The notes: generated by a model not told the origin, from the sequence alone. Shown: positions 22,301 through 32,205, numbered from the stretch's first letter. The stretch: 64,000 bases of DNA from Agelas oroides (GCA_949130485.1 OX422189.1:7845620-7909619); one strand, 5' to 3'. Translations and numbers: made by a program.

Positions 22301-22415
22301 GCTGGTACATGTAGTGCCACCGCCTTTGGCATGTATTCATTATGTTGACCTGAAATTTCAGGTGCTCAGTACTGACTGGCAATCTAGCAGAAGAGAGTAG
22401 ATTGGGAAGAGCCAA
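13087..22415 (-). CDS. 2A-like leader - Death - Kelch gene (one +1 frameshift)
   Basis: Minus-strand exons agree in phase: leader exon ending at 21938 (ORF opens at 22415), Death exon 21776-21501, linker 19268-19213, Kelch exon 16981-16032, helical exon 15554-15271 and acidic tail 13338-13087. The phases are 1, 1, 0, 1, 0. The Kelch exon is 950 nt where 949 would keep the frame, because of one extra base in a four-base homopolymer (16323-16326). The predicted product would have a hydrophobic 2A-like segment that could release or redirect the leader, then a Death domain for homotypic assembly and a Kelch propeller for substrate binding. The fusion is inferred from splice phases, not from a transcript. 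The acidic tail and helical exon are the least certain members. Confidence 0.6.
13670..14100 (-). repeat. tRNA-like SINE remnant with poly-G tracts
   Basis: About 13870-13945, on the minus strand, contains GGTAGCTCAGTTGGTTAGAG (A box) and GGTTTGAGTCC (B box), as in tRNA-derived SINEs. Poly-G runs of 24 and 16 bases flank it at 13681 and 14031. The acceptor stem does not pair, so it is not called as a tRNA gene. Confidence 0.5.
14472..14873. mobile_element. Imperfect fold-back element, ~400 bp
   Basis: The left arm (CAGAGTGGTTACTCCAGTTT, AAGAGAATT) is the inverse of the right arm (AATTCTCTT, AACTGGAGTTACCACTC). A second perfect hairpin, GCTACCACAGACA with its complement and a 2-base loop, lies at about 14725-14752. 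Non-coding, in the last intron of the Kelch gene. Confidence 0.6.
15271..15554 (-). CDS. Helical domain exon downstream of the Kelch repeats
   Basis: Acceptor TTCCAG at 15556/15555, donor TTT|GTAAGT at 15271/15270; 284 nt, phase 1 in, phase 0 out. It encodes about 95 residues (SRTLNDEFTLEALAHIETT, RTALIEWLNNNRTKSPRKW, MHLVEYFKDIKAVDEA). The pattern is predicted to be all helical and its second half resembles a Death-fold segment, but I cannot name the family. It joins the Kelch exon donor in phase. Confidence 0.55.
16032..16981 (-). CDS. Kelch-repeat exon with single-base frameshift
   Basis: Acceptor CTTTGCAG, donor AAAG|GTTAGC. It encodes about five to six Kelch blades, seen as repeated hydrophobic-GG motifs: VLGDKVYIGGG, FSGKLVLIGGH, RGEHLIVAGG, KDTWYLGGG, LEGRLLAVGG and YKKLLFFGG. 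Kelch propellers bind partner proteins. Near 16323 the frame shifts +1: upstream ...TDHSDSVWG, downstream VWRKLPTMSARCSSLAVLEG. Dropping one base of the run CCCC (plus strand, 16323-16326) joins both halves and makes the exon phase fit its neighbours. This could be a sequencing error or a real disabling indel. Confidence 0.8.
17384..17907. mobile_element. hAT-type MITE, 524 bp, 8-bp target duplication
   Basis: The ends CAGTGGCGTAGCCA and GGCTACGCCACTG are inverted. The flanks CTGCAGAC (17376-17383) and CTACAGAC (17908-17915) match at 7 of 8 bases, the 8-bp duplication expected of hAT elements. The interior has GGGGGCATGCCCCCAGACCC, also present in the element at 57397-57916. It lies in the intron upstream of the Kelch exon. 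Confidence 0.75.
17930..18148 (-). repeat. tRNA-derived SINE, copy 2
   Basis: The minus strand has GCCGTAGCTCAGTGGCAGAG (A box) and GGTTCGACTTCC (B box). A conserved upstream module contains CCACCTGTGCAGTACACATA and the tail CCTCATAACATCTAAATTCC. It is head to head with copy 3. Confidence 0.7.
18148..18308 (+). repeat. tRNA-derived SINE, copy 3 (5' shortened)
   Basis: It starts abruptly near GTGTGGGGGTTGG and includes the A-box region with a small insertion (AACTCAGTGCATGGCAGAG) and GGTTCGACTCC. It continues to CTTTATTTCCAGCATGAG. Confidence 0.65.
18405..18625 (+). repeat. tRNA-derived SINE, copy 4 (full length)
   Basis: It runs from CACATACTGAGTGGCTGCC through GGCGTAGCTCAGTGGCAGAG and GGTTCGACTCCC to CTTTATTTCCAGCATGAGG. 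The intact A and B boxes are spaced as in tRNA genes, and the tRNA-like part sits internally, preceded by a ~75-bp family-specific module. Confidence 0.7.
19213..19268 (-). CDS. 56-nt linker exon between Death and Kelch
   Basis: Acceptor ATCGCAG, donor GAG|GTGAGC. In phase 1 in, phase 0 out it reads RLQESDRATTHDQSHEHE, a hydrophilic linker. The phases match the Death exon donor (21501) and the Kelch acceptor (16981), the main reason to include it. Confidence 0.5.
20275..20520 (-). pseudogene. Non-LTR retrotransposon reverse-transcriptase fragment
   Basis: The reading includes VSSGVSQGSILGPPLLDLY, matching the conserved SGVPQGSxLGPLLF block of non-LTR reverse transcriptases, with some changes. 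It is a short fragment; adjacent frames (20127-20378) may be a frameshifted continuation. It lies in the intron between Death and linker exons and has no promoter or endonuclease part. Confidence 0.55.
21501..21776 (-). CDS. Death-domain exon
   Basis: Acceptor CTTTAG (21778/21777), donor AAAAAG|GTAGGG. It encodes about 91 residues with the Death pattern KWHNLGVQLQIPTESLNCIR, LLKLLTVWLER, PTWNILIEALES and VGEGHLAQQLRDKY. It enters in phase 1 to complete a Ser codon from the 2A-like exon. Death domain recognition is confident; the partner is unknown. Confidence 0.8.
21938..22415 (-). CDS. Leader exon ending in a 2A-like peptide motif
   Basis: The open frame extends from 22415 to a strong donor CTCA|GTGAGT at 21938/21937. 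Its C-terminal end is VVMVGILLLLLRGDIEMNPGP followed by L. GDIEMNPGP fits the 2A consensus D(V/I)ExNPGP, at which ribosomes skip a peptide bond. The preceding hydrophobic run resembles a signal peptide. An ATG at about 22092 (MNISIGRTYP...) would give a ~52-residue leader, a more natural start than the upstream ATG. 2A-like leaders of this hydrophobic type are known from some marine-invertebrate NLR proteins and from non-LTR retrotransposons. Splicing to the Death exon is in frame. Confidence 0.6.
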
Positions 22416-22610
22416 TAAAATTCATGCAAAATAAATGCAGCACACAAACATGTATACATTTGTACAATTGCAATGGCTACAGTCAGTGCAAGACACGATG
22501 CTGCCTTTTTCTACCGGCAAAGAAGATGTTACCTGCCAAGTACGTACCTATATGTAAGCACTAACAAGAAGTTTAGTGTACTCTAGTATCATGTCTTGTG
22601 TGCCTCCAGC

Positions 22611-23317
22611 TACAGTGAAACCCTGCTTAACGGACACCCAAGATATAACGGACAATTCTGAAAGTCCTGACTGTCCTTCCATTCACTTCAATACTTAAGA
22701 AAGCCATTGAACAGCAGACACCCCGCTACTCCGTACAACGAACAGTTATCGCCATTCTAATTTAATATATATGCAAACAATACTTAATGACCCCAATTTC
22801 GTCCAGGACACTCGTCGACCTTTTCAGCAAGATTGTCCACAATTGCTGCTGGAGTAAACAACTTGACATTAGATTAGTGCTGTTACTCATAGTACTATAG
22901 CCTCTGCATGGCCTTCCCCGCAAGCGTATGTGGGAGCACAGTCTAGCTACTGCACTCAGTGTAACATGGCCAAATACAGAGAGCAGTCAAGGGGGACAGA
23001 ACTCTACAATAGCCATAAGTCTCACTCAAGTTGAGTCCACTGAACTTACACAACAGAACATAATTAGCAACAGACAGGACATGTTAATACAATAATTACA
23101 ATACGGACATCATAACATCAATAACACATTTATGCCCCAGCGTTCAGCAAGGGAAAACTCGGAAAACGTATGGGTCGTGCTCAGCAACCCCTATTACGCA
23201 TATACACACCTACCGGAAATATATCGGAAGCCCTGAGTTAGGGACACCTTGCTATAAGGGACAAAATGTTGGTTCCCAATGGTGTCTGCTATAGCTAGTA
23301 AGAGGGGTTCCACTGTA
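22611..23317. mobile_element. pogo/Tigger-type MITE, ~707 bp
   Basis: The left end TACAGTGAAACCCTGCTTAA with ACGGACA repeats and the right end GGGGTTCCACTGTA are inverted. Internal AACGGAC/AGGGACA words are typical of Tigger/pogo relatives, which use TA targets. No transposase ORF remains. Confidence 0.6.
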
Positions 23318-23375
23318 TACTTACGGCTAACTAACTGAATTCAAAGGTTTTCATTATGACTTCATGCTGAGATTG

Positions 23376-24330
23376 TAGCTAGTTGGATTCATGTTCTTTA
23401 TGATTGCATACAATTTTACAAACTTGAAAGTGTCAATGCATCTAAATACTACGGGAAGGTCTAAAGTACTTTGATACTGTGGGTTCTACCAAGATCGCAT
23501 AAGAACGGGCGGCTAGAGTAAGAGCGAAACCGGCCGGAATTTACCGCCAGTACTAAAAATAGTAACACGCCCTGCACACGCTGCGTTGACATAAGCCATT
23601 AAGCATTGTTGCTAAGCACGCACGTGACCGGGTGTTCTATTTTTAGTACGGTTCAATAATTTTGCCCGGACTACGGGCTTCTATTGGAGTTACACGCTCT
23701 TACTCTAGCCGCCCGTTCTTATGCGCTCTTGGTTCTACTTATTCCAGAGGGAATAAAAATGCTTCAGTTTTCCTCTAAGTGTTTGAACTGGGAGTCCACT
23801 CACTTCAGAAGGGTCCAAATCAGTCTTTTGCACAGATCTGAAGTATTTTAACTTAATTAGCTAGTTGGATTCATGTTCTTTATGATTGCATACAATTTTA
23901 CAAACTTGAAAGTGTCAATGCATCTAAATACTACGGGAAGGTCTAAAGTACTTTGATACCGTGGGTTCTACTTATTCCAGAGGGAATAAAAATGCTTCAG
24001 TTTTCCTCTAAGTATTTGAACTGGGAGTCCACTCACTTCAGAAGGGTCCACATCAGTCTTTTGCACAGATCTGAAGTATTTTAACTTAATTAGCTAGTTG
24101 GATTCATGTTCTTTATGATTGCATACAATTTTACAAACTTGAAAGTGTCAATGCATCTAAATACTACGGGAAGGTCTAAAGTACTTTGATACTGTGGGTT
24201 CTACTTATTCCAGAGGGAATAAAAATGCTTCAGTTAATTTTCCTCTAAGTATTTGAACTGGGAGTCCACTCACTTCAGAAGGGTCCAAATCAGTCTTTTG
24301 CACAGATCTGAAGTATTTTAACTAAATTAG
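23376..24330. repeat. Tandem triplication of a ~233-bp unit
   Basis: Units start TAGCTAGTTGGATTCATGTT and end AAGTATTTTAACTTAATTAG. Copy 1 is 23376-23857 (enlarged by an insertion), copy 2 is 23858-24090 and copy 3 is 24091-24330. They are nearly identical, implying a recent duplication. No coding content. Confidence 0.8.
23490..23731. mobile_element. ~242-bp TIR element inserted in tandem copy 1
   Basis: The ends CAAGATCGCATAAGAACGGG and CCCGTTCTTATGCGCTCTTG are inverted, with arms of ~40 bp. GTTCTAC (or GGTTCTAC) is duplicated on both sides. Copies 2 and 3 of the tandem repeat show the empty site GGGTTCTACTTATT, defining the insertion precisely. A 7-8 bp duplication suggests hAT. Confidence 0.8.
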
Positions 24331-25890
24331 AGGGGGGATGTCTGAATAGTTTGAGTTTCATTTGGGAAGGTGAATTTTTTGGTAAATGTAGAAAAATTTC
24401 ACATTATAACTAAGACCTCCATGAGTCCTCTATAATGGCCACCATAGGACCAGCATTTTTTGGCCTTTATGGAAAGGTGGTTGCTTTTTATTTTATACAG
24501 GATTAGTACAACTAGGACCAGGACTATTGGCCATAATAAAGCAGTGGCTGCTTTTGACAGTGGCCACTACGGTGAAGTTCCACTGTACAAAAGACACGGG
24601 TTTCAATGTACGGATGTGGACAGCATCACGATAATGTCCAAGTTATCAGTCGTGTAAACAGGATCCTGGGAATGGCATGGGTAGCTACATTTTTTTTTTG
24701 ATAAGAGCTTCTGTGCAAAGCGCAGAAGTAGCTATGGCAGAATTGGGCCATGCTAAATTTTAGAGTCTTTGCAGTCTGTCAAGAGTACTTATCACCATAC
24801 CTTTGGTAGTAGGTGTGTATGCAGTGTCTCGGATGACAAAACACGCAAATACAGGGTAAAAGTGAAAGCATCTTAGACCACGCCTGCGATTTTTGACCTC
24901 AGCTCATTTTTGAGGGTTCTGCTGTGCAATGAAGCCCCGGGAGCATCATCTTCGCTAGCTGAGTCGAAGGAGAAGTGGTGTAAGCCATTCTGTGATCATG
25001 GCAGTAGGATTTGGCCAATTTGCGGCGTTTTTGCCGAGTATGAAGCATAGTATCTGCAATAAATAATCTCAAAACGATGGCTGGAAGACACGCTGTGCAT
25101 GCACGGCAAGCTAATTTATCCATGGTAGTTATTCCATGCATGCATAACTAACTGTATGGGGAGTGTGATCCCCAGAGGAGCGTGGCAATAATCAAGTGAT
25201 TCTGTAATGCCATTAGCTATGTAAGGCACACCCTGCCGATTGAGAACAAGATTAGCAGCCTAGCGGTAGGACACTCGACAATAAAATCACGATCTGCGGT
25301 CGGTGTCTGCTGGAGTTGGCTTTTGGGAATGTAATTTATACTGATAGACATTATGGCAATAAAACGTTTTTGACTCACCTGAGACAGGAAGGGCGTATAA
25401 TGATTTCTCTTTATGAAGGCAACTCGTGTATATAGTCGAAGCACATTGCTATAGCAGCAGAGAAGTACAGAGAAAGAACAGAACAGGAGTCAAAACAAAA
25501 GATTTTACAGTTCAGTGTTTAACTACATGAATTGTGGAGCTCAGTTCATTGTTTTTCTGTTGGTGTTGTTAATGCTTAGGTTGCTATCTCACATCATCAG
25601 CAAGACTTGAGATAAACTTCTTAGGATGGGTGTATGAATACTGTCCAAATTACACCCCCTTCTTGGGACAGGTGTACAACCAGACATGAATATTGCCTGG
25701 ATTTAGTCCCTTCTTGGGACAGGTGCACAACAAGTTAGAAGGGATTTAGCTCTACAAGGGTAATCCTGGAGCTGTAAGTGTATTTACACTCATCGTGTTA
25801 GCTTCCAGCTAATTACAAATTCCATTACTCAGTCTAAACCACATCAGTACAGAAACTAACAGCACGTTGACCTGAGAGTTGAATGTTACT
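24331..25890. other. No gene recognised; decayed repeat sequence
   Basis: It includes Tigger-like words (TATAATGGCCACC, near 24430) and a repeated TTCTTGGGACAGGTG motif at 25660 and 25710. Open frames are short, without recognised domains or splice contexts. Confidence 0.4.
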
Positions 25891-26003
25891 TTACCTTAAA
25901 TAAGCTTTTAGCGTATTTGCAGTCCAGTTATATGGCTTTTGCTTAAGTATTGCATATATTGCACATCTGCGTCATCCCTACATAGAGCCTACCGACTCTC
26001 TGA
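25890..26003 (+). mobile_element. Right-end remnant of repeat family R1
   Basis: TAAATAAGCTTTTAGCGTAT through CATCCCTACATAGAGCCTAC to CGACTCTCTGATA matches the right ends of the two R1 copies (2410-2522 and 8320-8432). A reverse-oriented remnant lies at 40858-40905. Confidence 0.65.
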
Positions 26004-27590
26004 TATTCCATCATCCTGATCAATTGAAATGTCAAAAAGTCTTGCAAAACAATATTTGCAAATTTGCACACAGCATTGCTGAGACTACTTACACACCATT
26101 AAAAATTAAGGGTAAAACAAATTTCTGACTTTGTGCAGATATGCTAGTCACCTACTCCATAACCACTGCCTTGGGGTATTACATGTAACTATGGCAACCA
26201 AACACTAATTTTGCAGGCCATGGCAATTTAACATTTGAGTTAAAATTACTAACCCGCTTCCGAAACCTCGCCAAACTATCTTTAACACAAAGTTTCCCAA
26301 TTGTGTATCACATTTTTTATGCTTTAAGGCTACATTTTTTGTGTGCTCGGTGTCCCAATATAAGGCATGATAGAAATGTTGCATGAACATTACAACACAT
26401 AGCCATGATGCATGAACATTACAACACATAGAGAGTTCCATCCCTAATTGTCTGGCACAAACATTAAATAAAACCTATATCAAGTATGGCGAAAAATGGG
26501 TGGGCCATGCAACAGCTGTCCCTGATGGATGACAACTTGAGGCCAAAGTAAAAGAAGTAGCTCACAATTAAGAAGGTTTATTTACTGCATTGTCTAGGGC
26601 AAGCACCCATTTTTTGCAACTGTGCACCCCCTGTTTTTCATGTAGCTGCCCACCACACAAATTTGCATCGAAATTTTGCATCAAAAATTTTGCGTTAGTA
26701 TTATGCTAGCTCATTCCCATTATAGTACCAACATACAATATGGCAGCTTATTGAATCAGATGTTACTCAAGTGGGAGTGTTCTATGTTGATCACATAAAT
26801 GGTCACGCACAGGTTTTGCTGAGTATGTTTTCAAGGCTCTCTCCCCCTCCCCCTTGTTAAAAAGAGAGCCTGAGAACAAAACTAGCACCGCCAATTTTCT
26901 TCTCGTGCAGCAATTTCCATCACAAACTCACCAACTTGCTACACAAATCTGCTAGCACAGTGGTGAACTTACCAGTAAAATTACAAGCACATTCTTACTT
27001 CTCTACGGTATCTGTGCTTACTTGTTATTTTTAACGTTCATAAGCAGCATATTCCCTGAATGCATCAGCAATCAGCATATAATTTCAGATTTACGTAGAA
27101 AGAAGGTTAAACTATGTAGTGGCTACAGGCTATGCGTAGTTTTATGACGTAACCTCATGGAGCAATGTGAATTAAAAGAACCCTTTGGTAGACCATAGTG
27201 CAGAAATACGCGAACAAGGAGTCATGTTAAGAGACAAACTCATAGGAGCCACTATGAACTGCAGCTGCACAGTCATGACCATGGAGGTTTTTGTGAGGTA
27301 TCACATTTTTCCTACTCTCATCCCTCCAAAAGGAACTTGCCAAACTTGCAATGTAGCACATTCCATAGCCTTCATATAAAGCTGATTAATAGTTTGTCAC
27401 AGATATTGTTCTTTCCACGTGATCTTCACATGCGGGTTTTAACTGCATGTTCCAGGAAGTTCCCAGCAAATAACAACATTATCATTGTAAGATGTGGTGG
27501 TTTCATATGGATTCTGTTAATTGCCGAGCGTATTAGCGCGAGGCTCTGAATGAGGGATCTATTCTTGCAATGTACGTGCGTATGTACTTG
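26004..27590. other. No gene recognised
   Basis: AT-rich sequence with a short direct repeat (GCATGAACATTACAACACAT near 26380 and 26410) and no domain-like open frame. Confidence 0.35.
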
Positions 27591-29704
27591 TAGGTCACGC
27601 TTAGGAATGTCAATTTGCGGTATCACTTAGGAATGTCAATTTGAGGTCACGCTTGGAATGTCAATTTGCGCTCACGCCCAGGCGGGATGTCGGACACGTG
27701 CATTACACGGGGTTCACTAAGTTCACCCAACTCCATGTGGTGACGTCATAAACTGTAATGTGCGCATTGCGCGCGCAGAGCGCCATGGAACTGGATCAGA
27801 GAACTGGATCCAGACATGTAGCACATAGTCTCGCAAGCCACACCTCTCTGCGAAGCCTAGATCCTCGAGTCGAGTTTGAGTTGCTGGAGGGCATGCAGCA
27901 ACAAAACACCAGTTGAACAAGACATCAGGTAGTCTGTATTGTATTCAAAGAGATTGTGACTTAATTTTATAGCAAGAAAATTATGTAGCTAATACTGGAC
28001 TCGTGTAAAAACCCCCAACAGGTTCAGTCAGTATTTTAATATTGAATACTGTGATCATGTTCGTCCTTAGCTTGTGAGCTGACCTGTTACCTACTAAGAC
28101 TAAGACTAAGACTTTCCTACTAAGACCAAGGGGTAGTCACATGCCGTGTGTTCAAGCGCTTGCGACTGGGATCAAGGTTTTTGATTCGCAAAAAGTGTGC
28201 TTAATTGCTTGGGCCCTTCTGTGTTCTTGATCCATTGATTTGAGCAGTTCAGAGGTCACCTTGATCAGCCCCCAAAAAGGGCTTTGATCACTTGATTCAA
28301 TTTTGATCCCGGTCGCAAATGCTTCTACATGGGTCATGTAAGTGACTACCCCTTGTAAGACTATAAGGTGCCAGTTAGACAGGATTCCTCATGTTTTTGC
28401 GGGTTGCTATGACAAAGTGTAGCCTCCTTCCCAGATTCTCAGTGTATCCTCACTTGATTTATTGCAAGCTTATTAGTGGAGCCCGGAAATGAGTTAGGCC
28501 ATGTAGTCATGTACCCATCGTTGGTTGCTTGCTGTTTCCAGAGCAGAAACTAGAGAGAAACTAAAAATGAGACTACTTTGGGAGTACACTTCAACAGATT
28601 GCACTGTGCATGATTCAGTTTGCAAGAGCAGTTTTCTCTGAAAATAGTGTATGTACGCTAGAGTTCGGTATTTTTGTTAAAATGTTGCACATCTTTGGAC
28701 ACAATACAGACTCTGTGTTTTCTGGTGTTTTGTTTTGCTGCATGCCTTCCAGCAACTGTTTTGTATGACTTGCTGAGGGACAAGTTTTTAGTATCTTAAA
28801 TAATGCGGTCCAGTGAAACCGTGCCCCAAGATACTCACACAAAATTTGTTCTTGTACTCAGATTGTAGTAAACATTTAGGTCATCACATGCAAACTAGAA
28901 CTTACTATAAAAAATCTGCACATGGCTCATGATCACTAGTATAGATTGGTGAAGCTAGACCTGAGCGTGAAAGACTAGGCTAGTAAGTCACACAGCATGT
29001 TACTGAGCTAGCTGTTGCACTCACAAGCTACAAAAAAGGCATGAGAAAAGTACTGAAGCTCTTCAGGTCCAGAAATTATGCTGAATTTAGTTCACAGAGT
29101 TACTGTAAGTATAAAACTACGACCTGTAAAACTATAGCAAGCTGTAAGTGAAAGTTTACCTCACAAGGGACTTTATACTGAGCTTCTTCGGGTCCAATTA
29201 ACATGTCTGGATCCAGTTCCATCTTTCGATCCGCGCGCGCAATGCGCAAGGAATTAACATTACAAATTGTGATGTCACCACATGGAGTTGGGTGAACTTA
29301 GTGAACCCCGCATTACACGGGACGACGTTTCTTGCCGACGGAGGACGGGGAGAACAGCGCGACTGGCCCTTCGCAACGTACGTATTTGCGGAGTGAAGTG
29401 CATAAACTAGTGCTGAACGCAGCCGATGGCTGCCGACTCTGAGAAAAAAGCCTACCGTAGAAAGCCAAGAGAGCGACAGAAGAACAAGAAAGAGTTCAAA
29501 AGTAGAAAGCATGTATACTGGAGATTGTTCACAAGCCAGGTATTTAGGCTCACTCTTCACGTTACCGTTGTTTTGTACTGTTCTTTGGACGCCCACTATA
29601 CTAAACGAGCAACGCCTGACACCTACGCCGCGCGCCCCATCCGCGCATGGCGCTTGGAGCGGCGCGTGGCATCATGCGCATGCGTAGTCCTAACTCACCA
29701 GTAA
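27518..29704. repeat. Region with minisatellite and long inverted repeat
   Basis: GGAATGTCAATTTG units repeat at 27595-27670. The segment about 27696-27822 (GGGTTCACTAAGTTCACCCA, ACTCCATGTGGTGACGTCA) recurs inverted at about 29204-29326. The two arms may delimit a composite element of 1.6 kb or more. At 29426 a plus-strand ORF begins with a very basic stretch (MAADSEKKAYRRKPRERQKN). It could be a first exon, but no donor was secured. Confidence 0.5.
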
Positions 29705-31389
29705 ACTAAAGTAGCCACTCATGGGTTGTTAACATATTATTGCAGTGTTAACGTTAAACAACTTGGGTCACTTCAACCATATTTTTGGAGTCATCTCGGC
29801 TGCATCAGTGAACAGGTTGACACATTATCTGAGGAATGCTACCAAATATGTCTTCTTGAAAGTACAATGAGGAGCTTCTTCTAATAGTTGAATTAGTTTC
29901 TTATTTTAGAAGACCATTTTGGCTAAATTCTTGGCATTTTTACCATTCCTGTGCAACTAAGGTAAATTACCTCTCCAGAGATGCGTCTTTTAAAGGAGAC
30001 TAAATGGAGAAGCTACATTTTGTGTCCAACTATTTGGAAGCATCTCTTTACCTTTAAGATTTCTCATGCACACACATCTTACCACCACAAACCTTGCTGC
30101 AAAATCATTGGGGTCTAAGGTTCAACCACAATGTTATGCACTAATATGATGTTGGGTAGTCACCCTAAAAGTTTCCATTATTGCATGGATACACTAATTA
30201 TAATGCAACTGTGTAGCTAGCTCCATCACACTTCATAAATCTGTCAATTTTCAAAGATCTGTAGTTCTCAGAGCCATAAGAAGCACGAAAAGCTGATGAG
30301 CCAGGTTTCAATGAGATGGCTTACTGAAATCATGGAGGACATGGGGGCATGTGTCGCCAGGTAAACTGTAAAAATTAAGACTTGGCTTCTCGAGTCATAA
30401 AACCTGTTGGATGCCAAAAAGTGGTAAAATGCTTGTAAAAAGGTGATGCTCAGGTTATTTGAGCAAGTCAACAACCTTGTTGATAACAAGCATAGTTTCA
30501 AGTGCATGATCACTGAGAACCATAGTGCCACAGGATAATCATTGTCGAGCACCTGTTGGACTGCACAAAGACCTCATTCTTTTGTTGTAATGTTTCGAGT
30601 ACACTTTGTTACCCGTCATCAGGCAGATGACAGGGAAAAAAGTTGCCAAATGTGTGAAGTTTTTTGCTAACCATGTGCACTCCAACAAGCCTTCAACACG
30701 GTATTAAGTGTTTGAACTTTAACCTTGATTTAAGATGTGCATGGTGTGAGGGTGCATGCCTTTTGTGAGTGGGAGAGGTGCAGCTGTTGAAGGGAGGCTT
30801 ATTGGTGTATGAAAGTTTTATTACTGGGGTAAGTGCACCACAGCATTAATGACTATATTCAGATTGGATGCCTATTGCTTTGTCCAACCCAACGTTATAT
30901 AAACGTCTATATACATGTAGGCCTATTAAATTATTTGGCAAAGTTTTTGGTAAGGATATTGGAGTGATTTTTTTTTTACATTCCAAAGTTTGTTGTTTTA
31001 GTGGTTCCACCATGAGTGCACGGAATATAAAATATATGGACATACTAGTTGCAGATCGTTTTACAATTCAATGAGTTTCTCCGCATACCACATTATGGCA
31101 CATATAGATCTACAGTACTGTAAACTATGGTACACAAACGAAACTCACGTGAAGAATACTTTGTATCTCTGGAACAGAATGCAATATTGCCCGACAAGCC
31201 CAGTGTTCACTGCAACTGAGCCACGTAGTGTACTTCGCACCCAAATGTTTTCTAGAAGTCTCCAGAGGCTGGGTGCGCTAGCTACTTCAGTTTTTTAGGC
31301 TCCAGGCCTTCTGCATTTCCGTTCACAAAATCGCTCCCCTCCCGTTTTTTCCCGATATACATGATGCGAGTAGTGCCTGTGTTGCAGAC
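29705..31389. other. No gene recognised
   Basis: Open frames are short and overlapping with no recognisable domains. No transposon ends were identified by eye. Confidence 0.35.
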
Positions 31390-31995
31390 TTGCCCATGAG
31401 AAAAAAATTACGGGTTTACCCCAAATTTAGATTTTAACCCTCTCCCTACGAGATTTAACTTCACCGAATTTCTGCACACAAGCATGCATTCGGAGATATG
31501 CAGCACATCAAGGAAGAACAGGACAGGTAAGCATGGTATCAGTATAGTATTAAAACTAGTCAGTATTGAATATCAGAGAAGGGATGCATTTCTGGCACCT
31601 GTGTAGGGGAAAACAGACTAGTATCTCAGAGCAGCCTCACAGCCTATTAGTTGATGATCAGTATGGAGGCCTAATTAAGTTTTGCGTTCTCATGGGCAGC
31701 AAAAAAGTTTGCATTATATTTCTTTCCATGATCCTTCAACAGTCTTGTGTTTGGTGCATAATTAGCAAACCTGCTGTGGTGCGGTGTGCATTTGTCCGAG
31801 TATAATATTGTTTATGAACATGATGGAGTGGACCATAGATAATATATTATCTATGAGTGGACTCTACATGGCAGCATGTGCACATGCAGACATTTTGGAC
31901 ATGTGCACGCTAGCTGCCATGTTCGATGATAGAACATACAAATAATCCAAAGGAGCAAGTTGAACACTACCTCATAAGTGCCAGGAAGGTAGTGC
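31390..31995 (+). repeat. Repeat family R2, copy 1 (~600 bp)
   Basis: It begins near AGACTTGCCCATGAG and contains AAATTACGGGTTTACCCCAA, GGGATGCATTTCTGGCA and AGCAAACCTGCTGTGG. It ends near GAACACTACCTCATAAGTGC. The other copies are 58430-58830 (plus) and 60465-61025 (minus). A GTGCACATG palindrome lies near its right end. No coding role. Confidence 0.7.
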
Positions 31996-32094
31996 TATAT
32001 AGCTATGTAGTGGGTGACTTTACATAACATCTAGGCCTGTTTTTAGGGAGATGTGGTTCATTGATTGTTCATACAAACATCTATGCACACATGT

Positions 32095-32118
32095 ACACAC
32101 ACACACACACACACACAC
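32095..32118. repeat. (CA)n microsatellite
   Basis: About eleven CA units directly precede the acceptor of the exon at 32122 and may serve as its pyrimidine-poor upstream context. Confidence 0.7.
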
Positions 32119-32121
32119 CAG

Positions 32122-32205
32122 GTCAAGGAGGTGTATGTAAAGGAGAATGACAGTATTGGTGAGGATGAGGTTATTCTGGAATTCTACCCAGAGGAACAAA
32201 ACTGA
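32122..32205 (+). CDS. Orphan terminal exon resembling a biotin-dependent carboxylase C-terminus
   Basis: A (CA)n tract ending in CCAG is followed by 27 codons and a TGA: VKEVYVKENDSIGEDEVILE then FYPEEQN. This matches the final strands of biotinyl/lipoyl domains in propionyl- or methylcrotonyl-CoA carboxylase alpha subunits (Gxvkev.vk.Gd.v.eddvLlE). I found no upstream exon with the AMKM biotin site. Either introns are long and exons were missed, or this is a dispersed fragment. Confidence 0.4.
   Translation, partial: VKEVYVKENDSIGEDEVILEFYPEEQN

Noticed and set aside
21903..22415. 2A motif as part of a virus
   Set aside because: No viral polymerase, capsid or protease sequence surrounds it; the context is spliced animal exons. 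A retrotransposon origin remains possible because a reverse-transcriptase fragment lies 1.5 kb away, but that fragment is short and the Death exon intervenes in phase.
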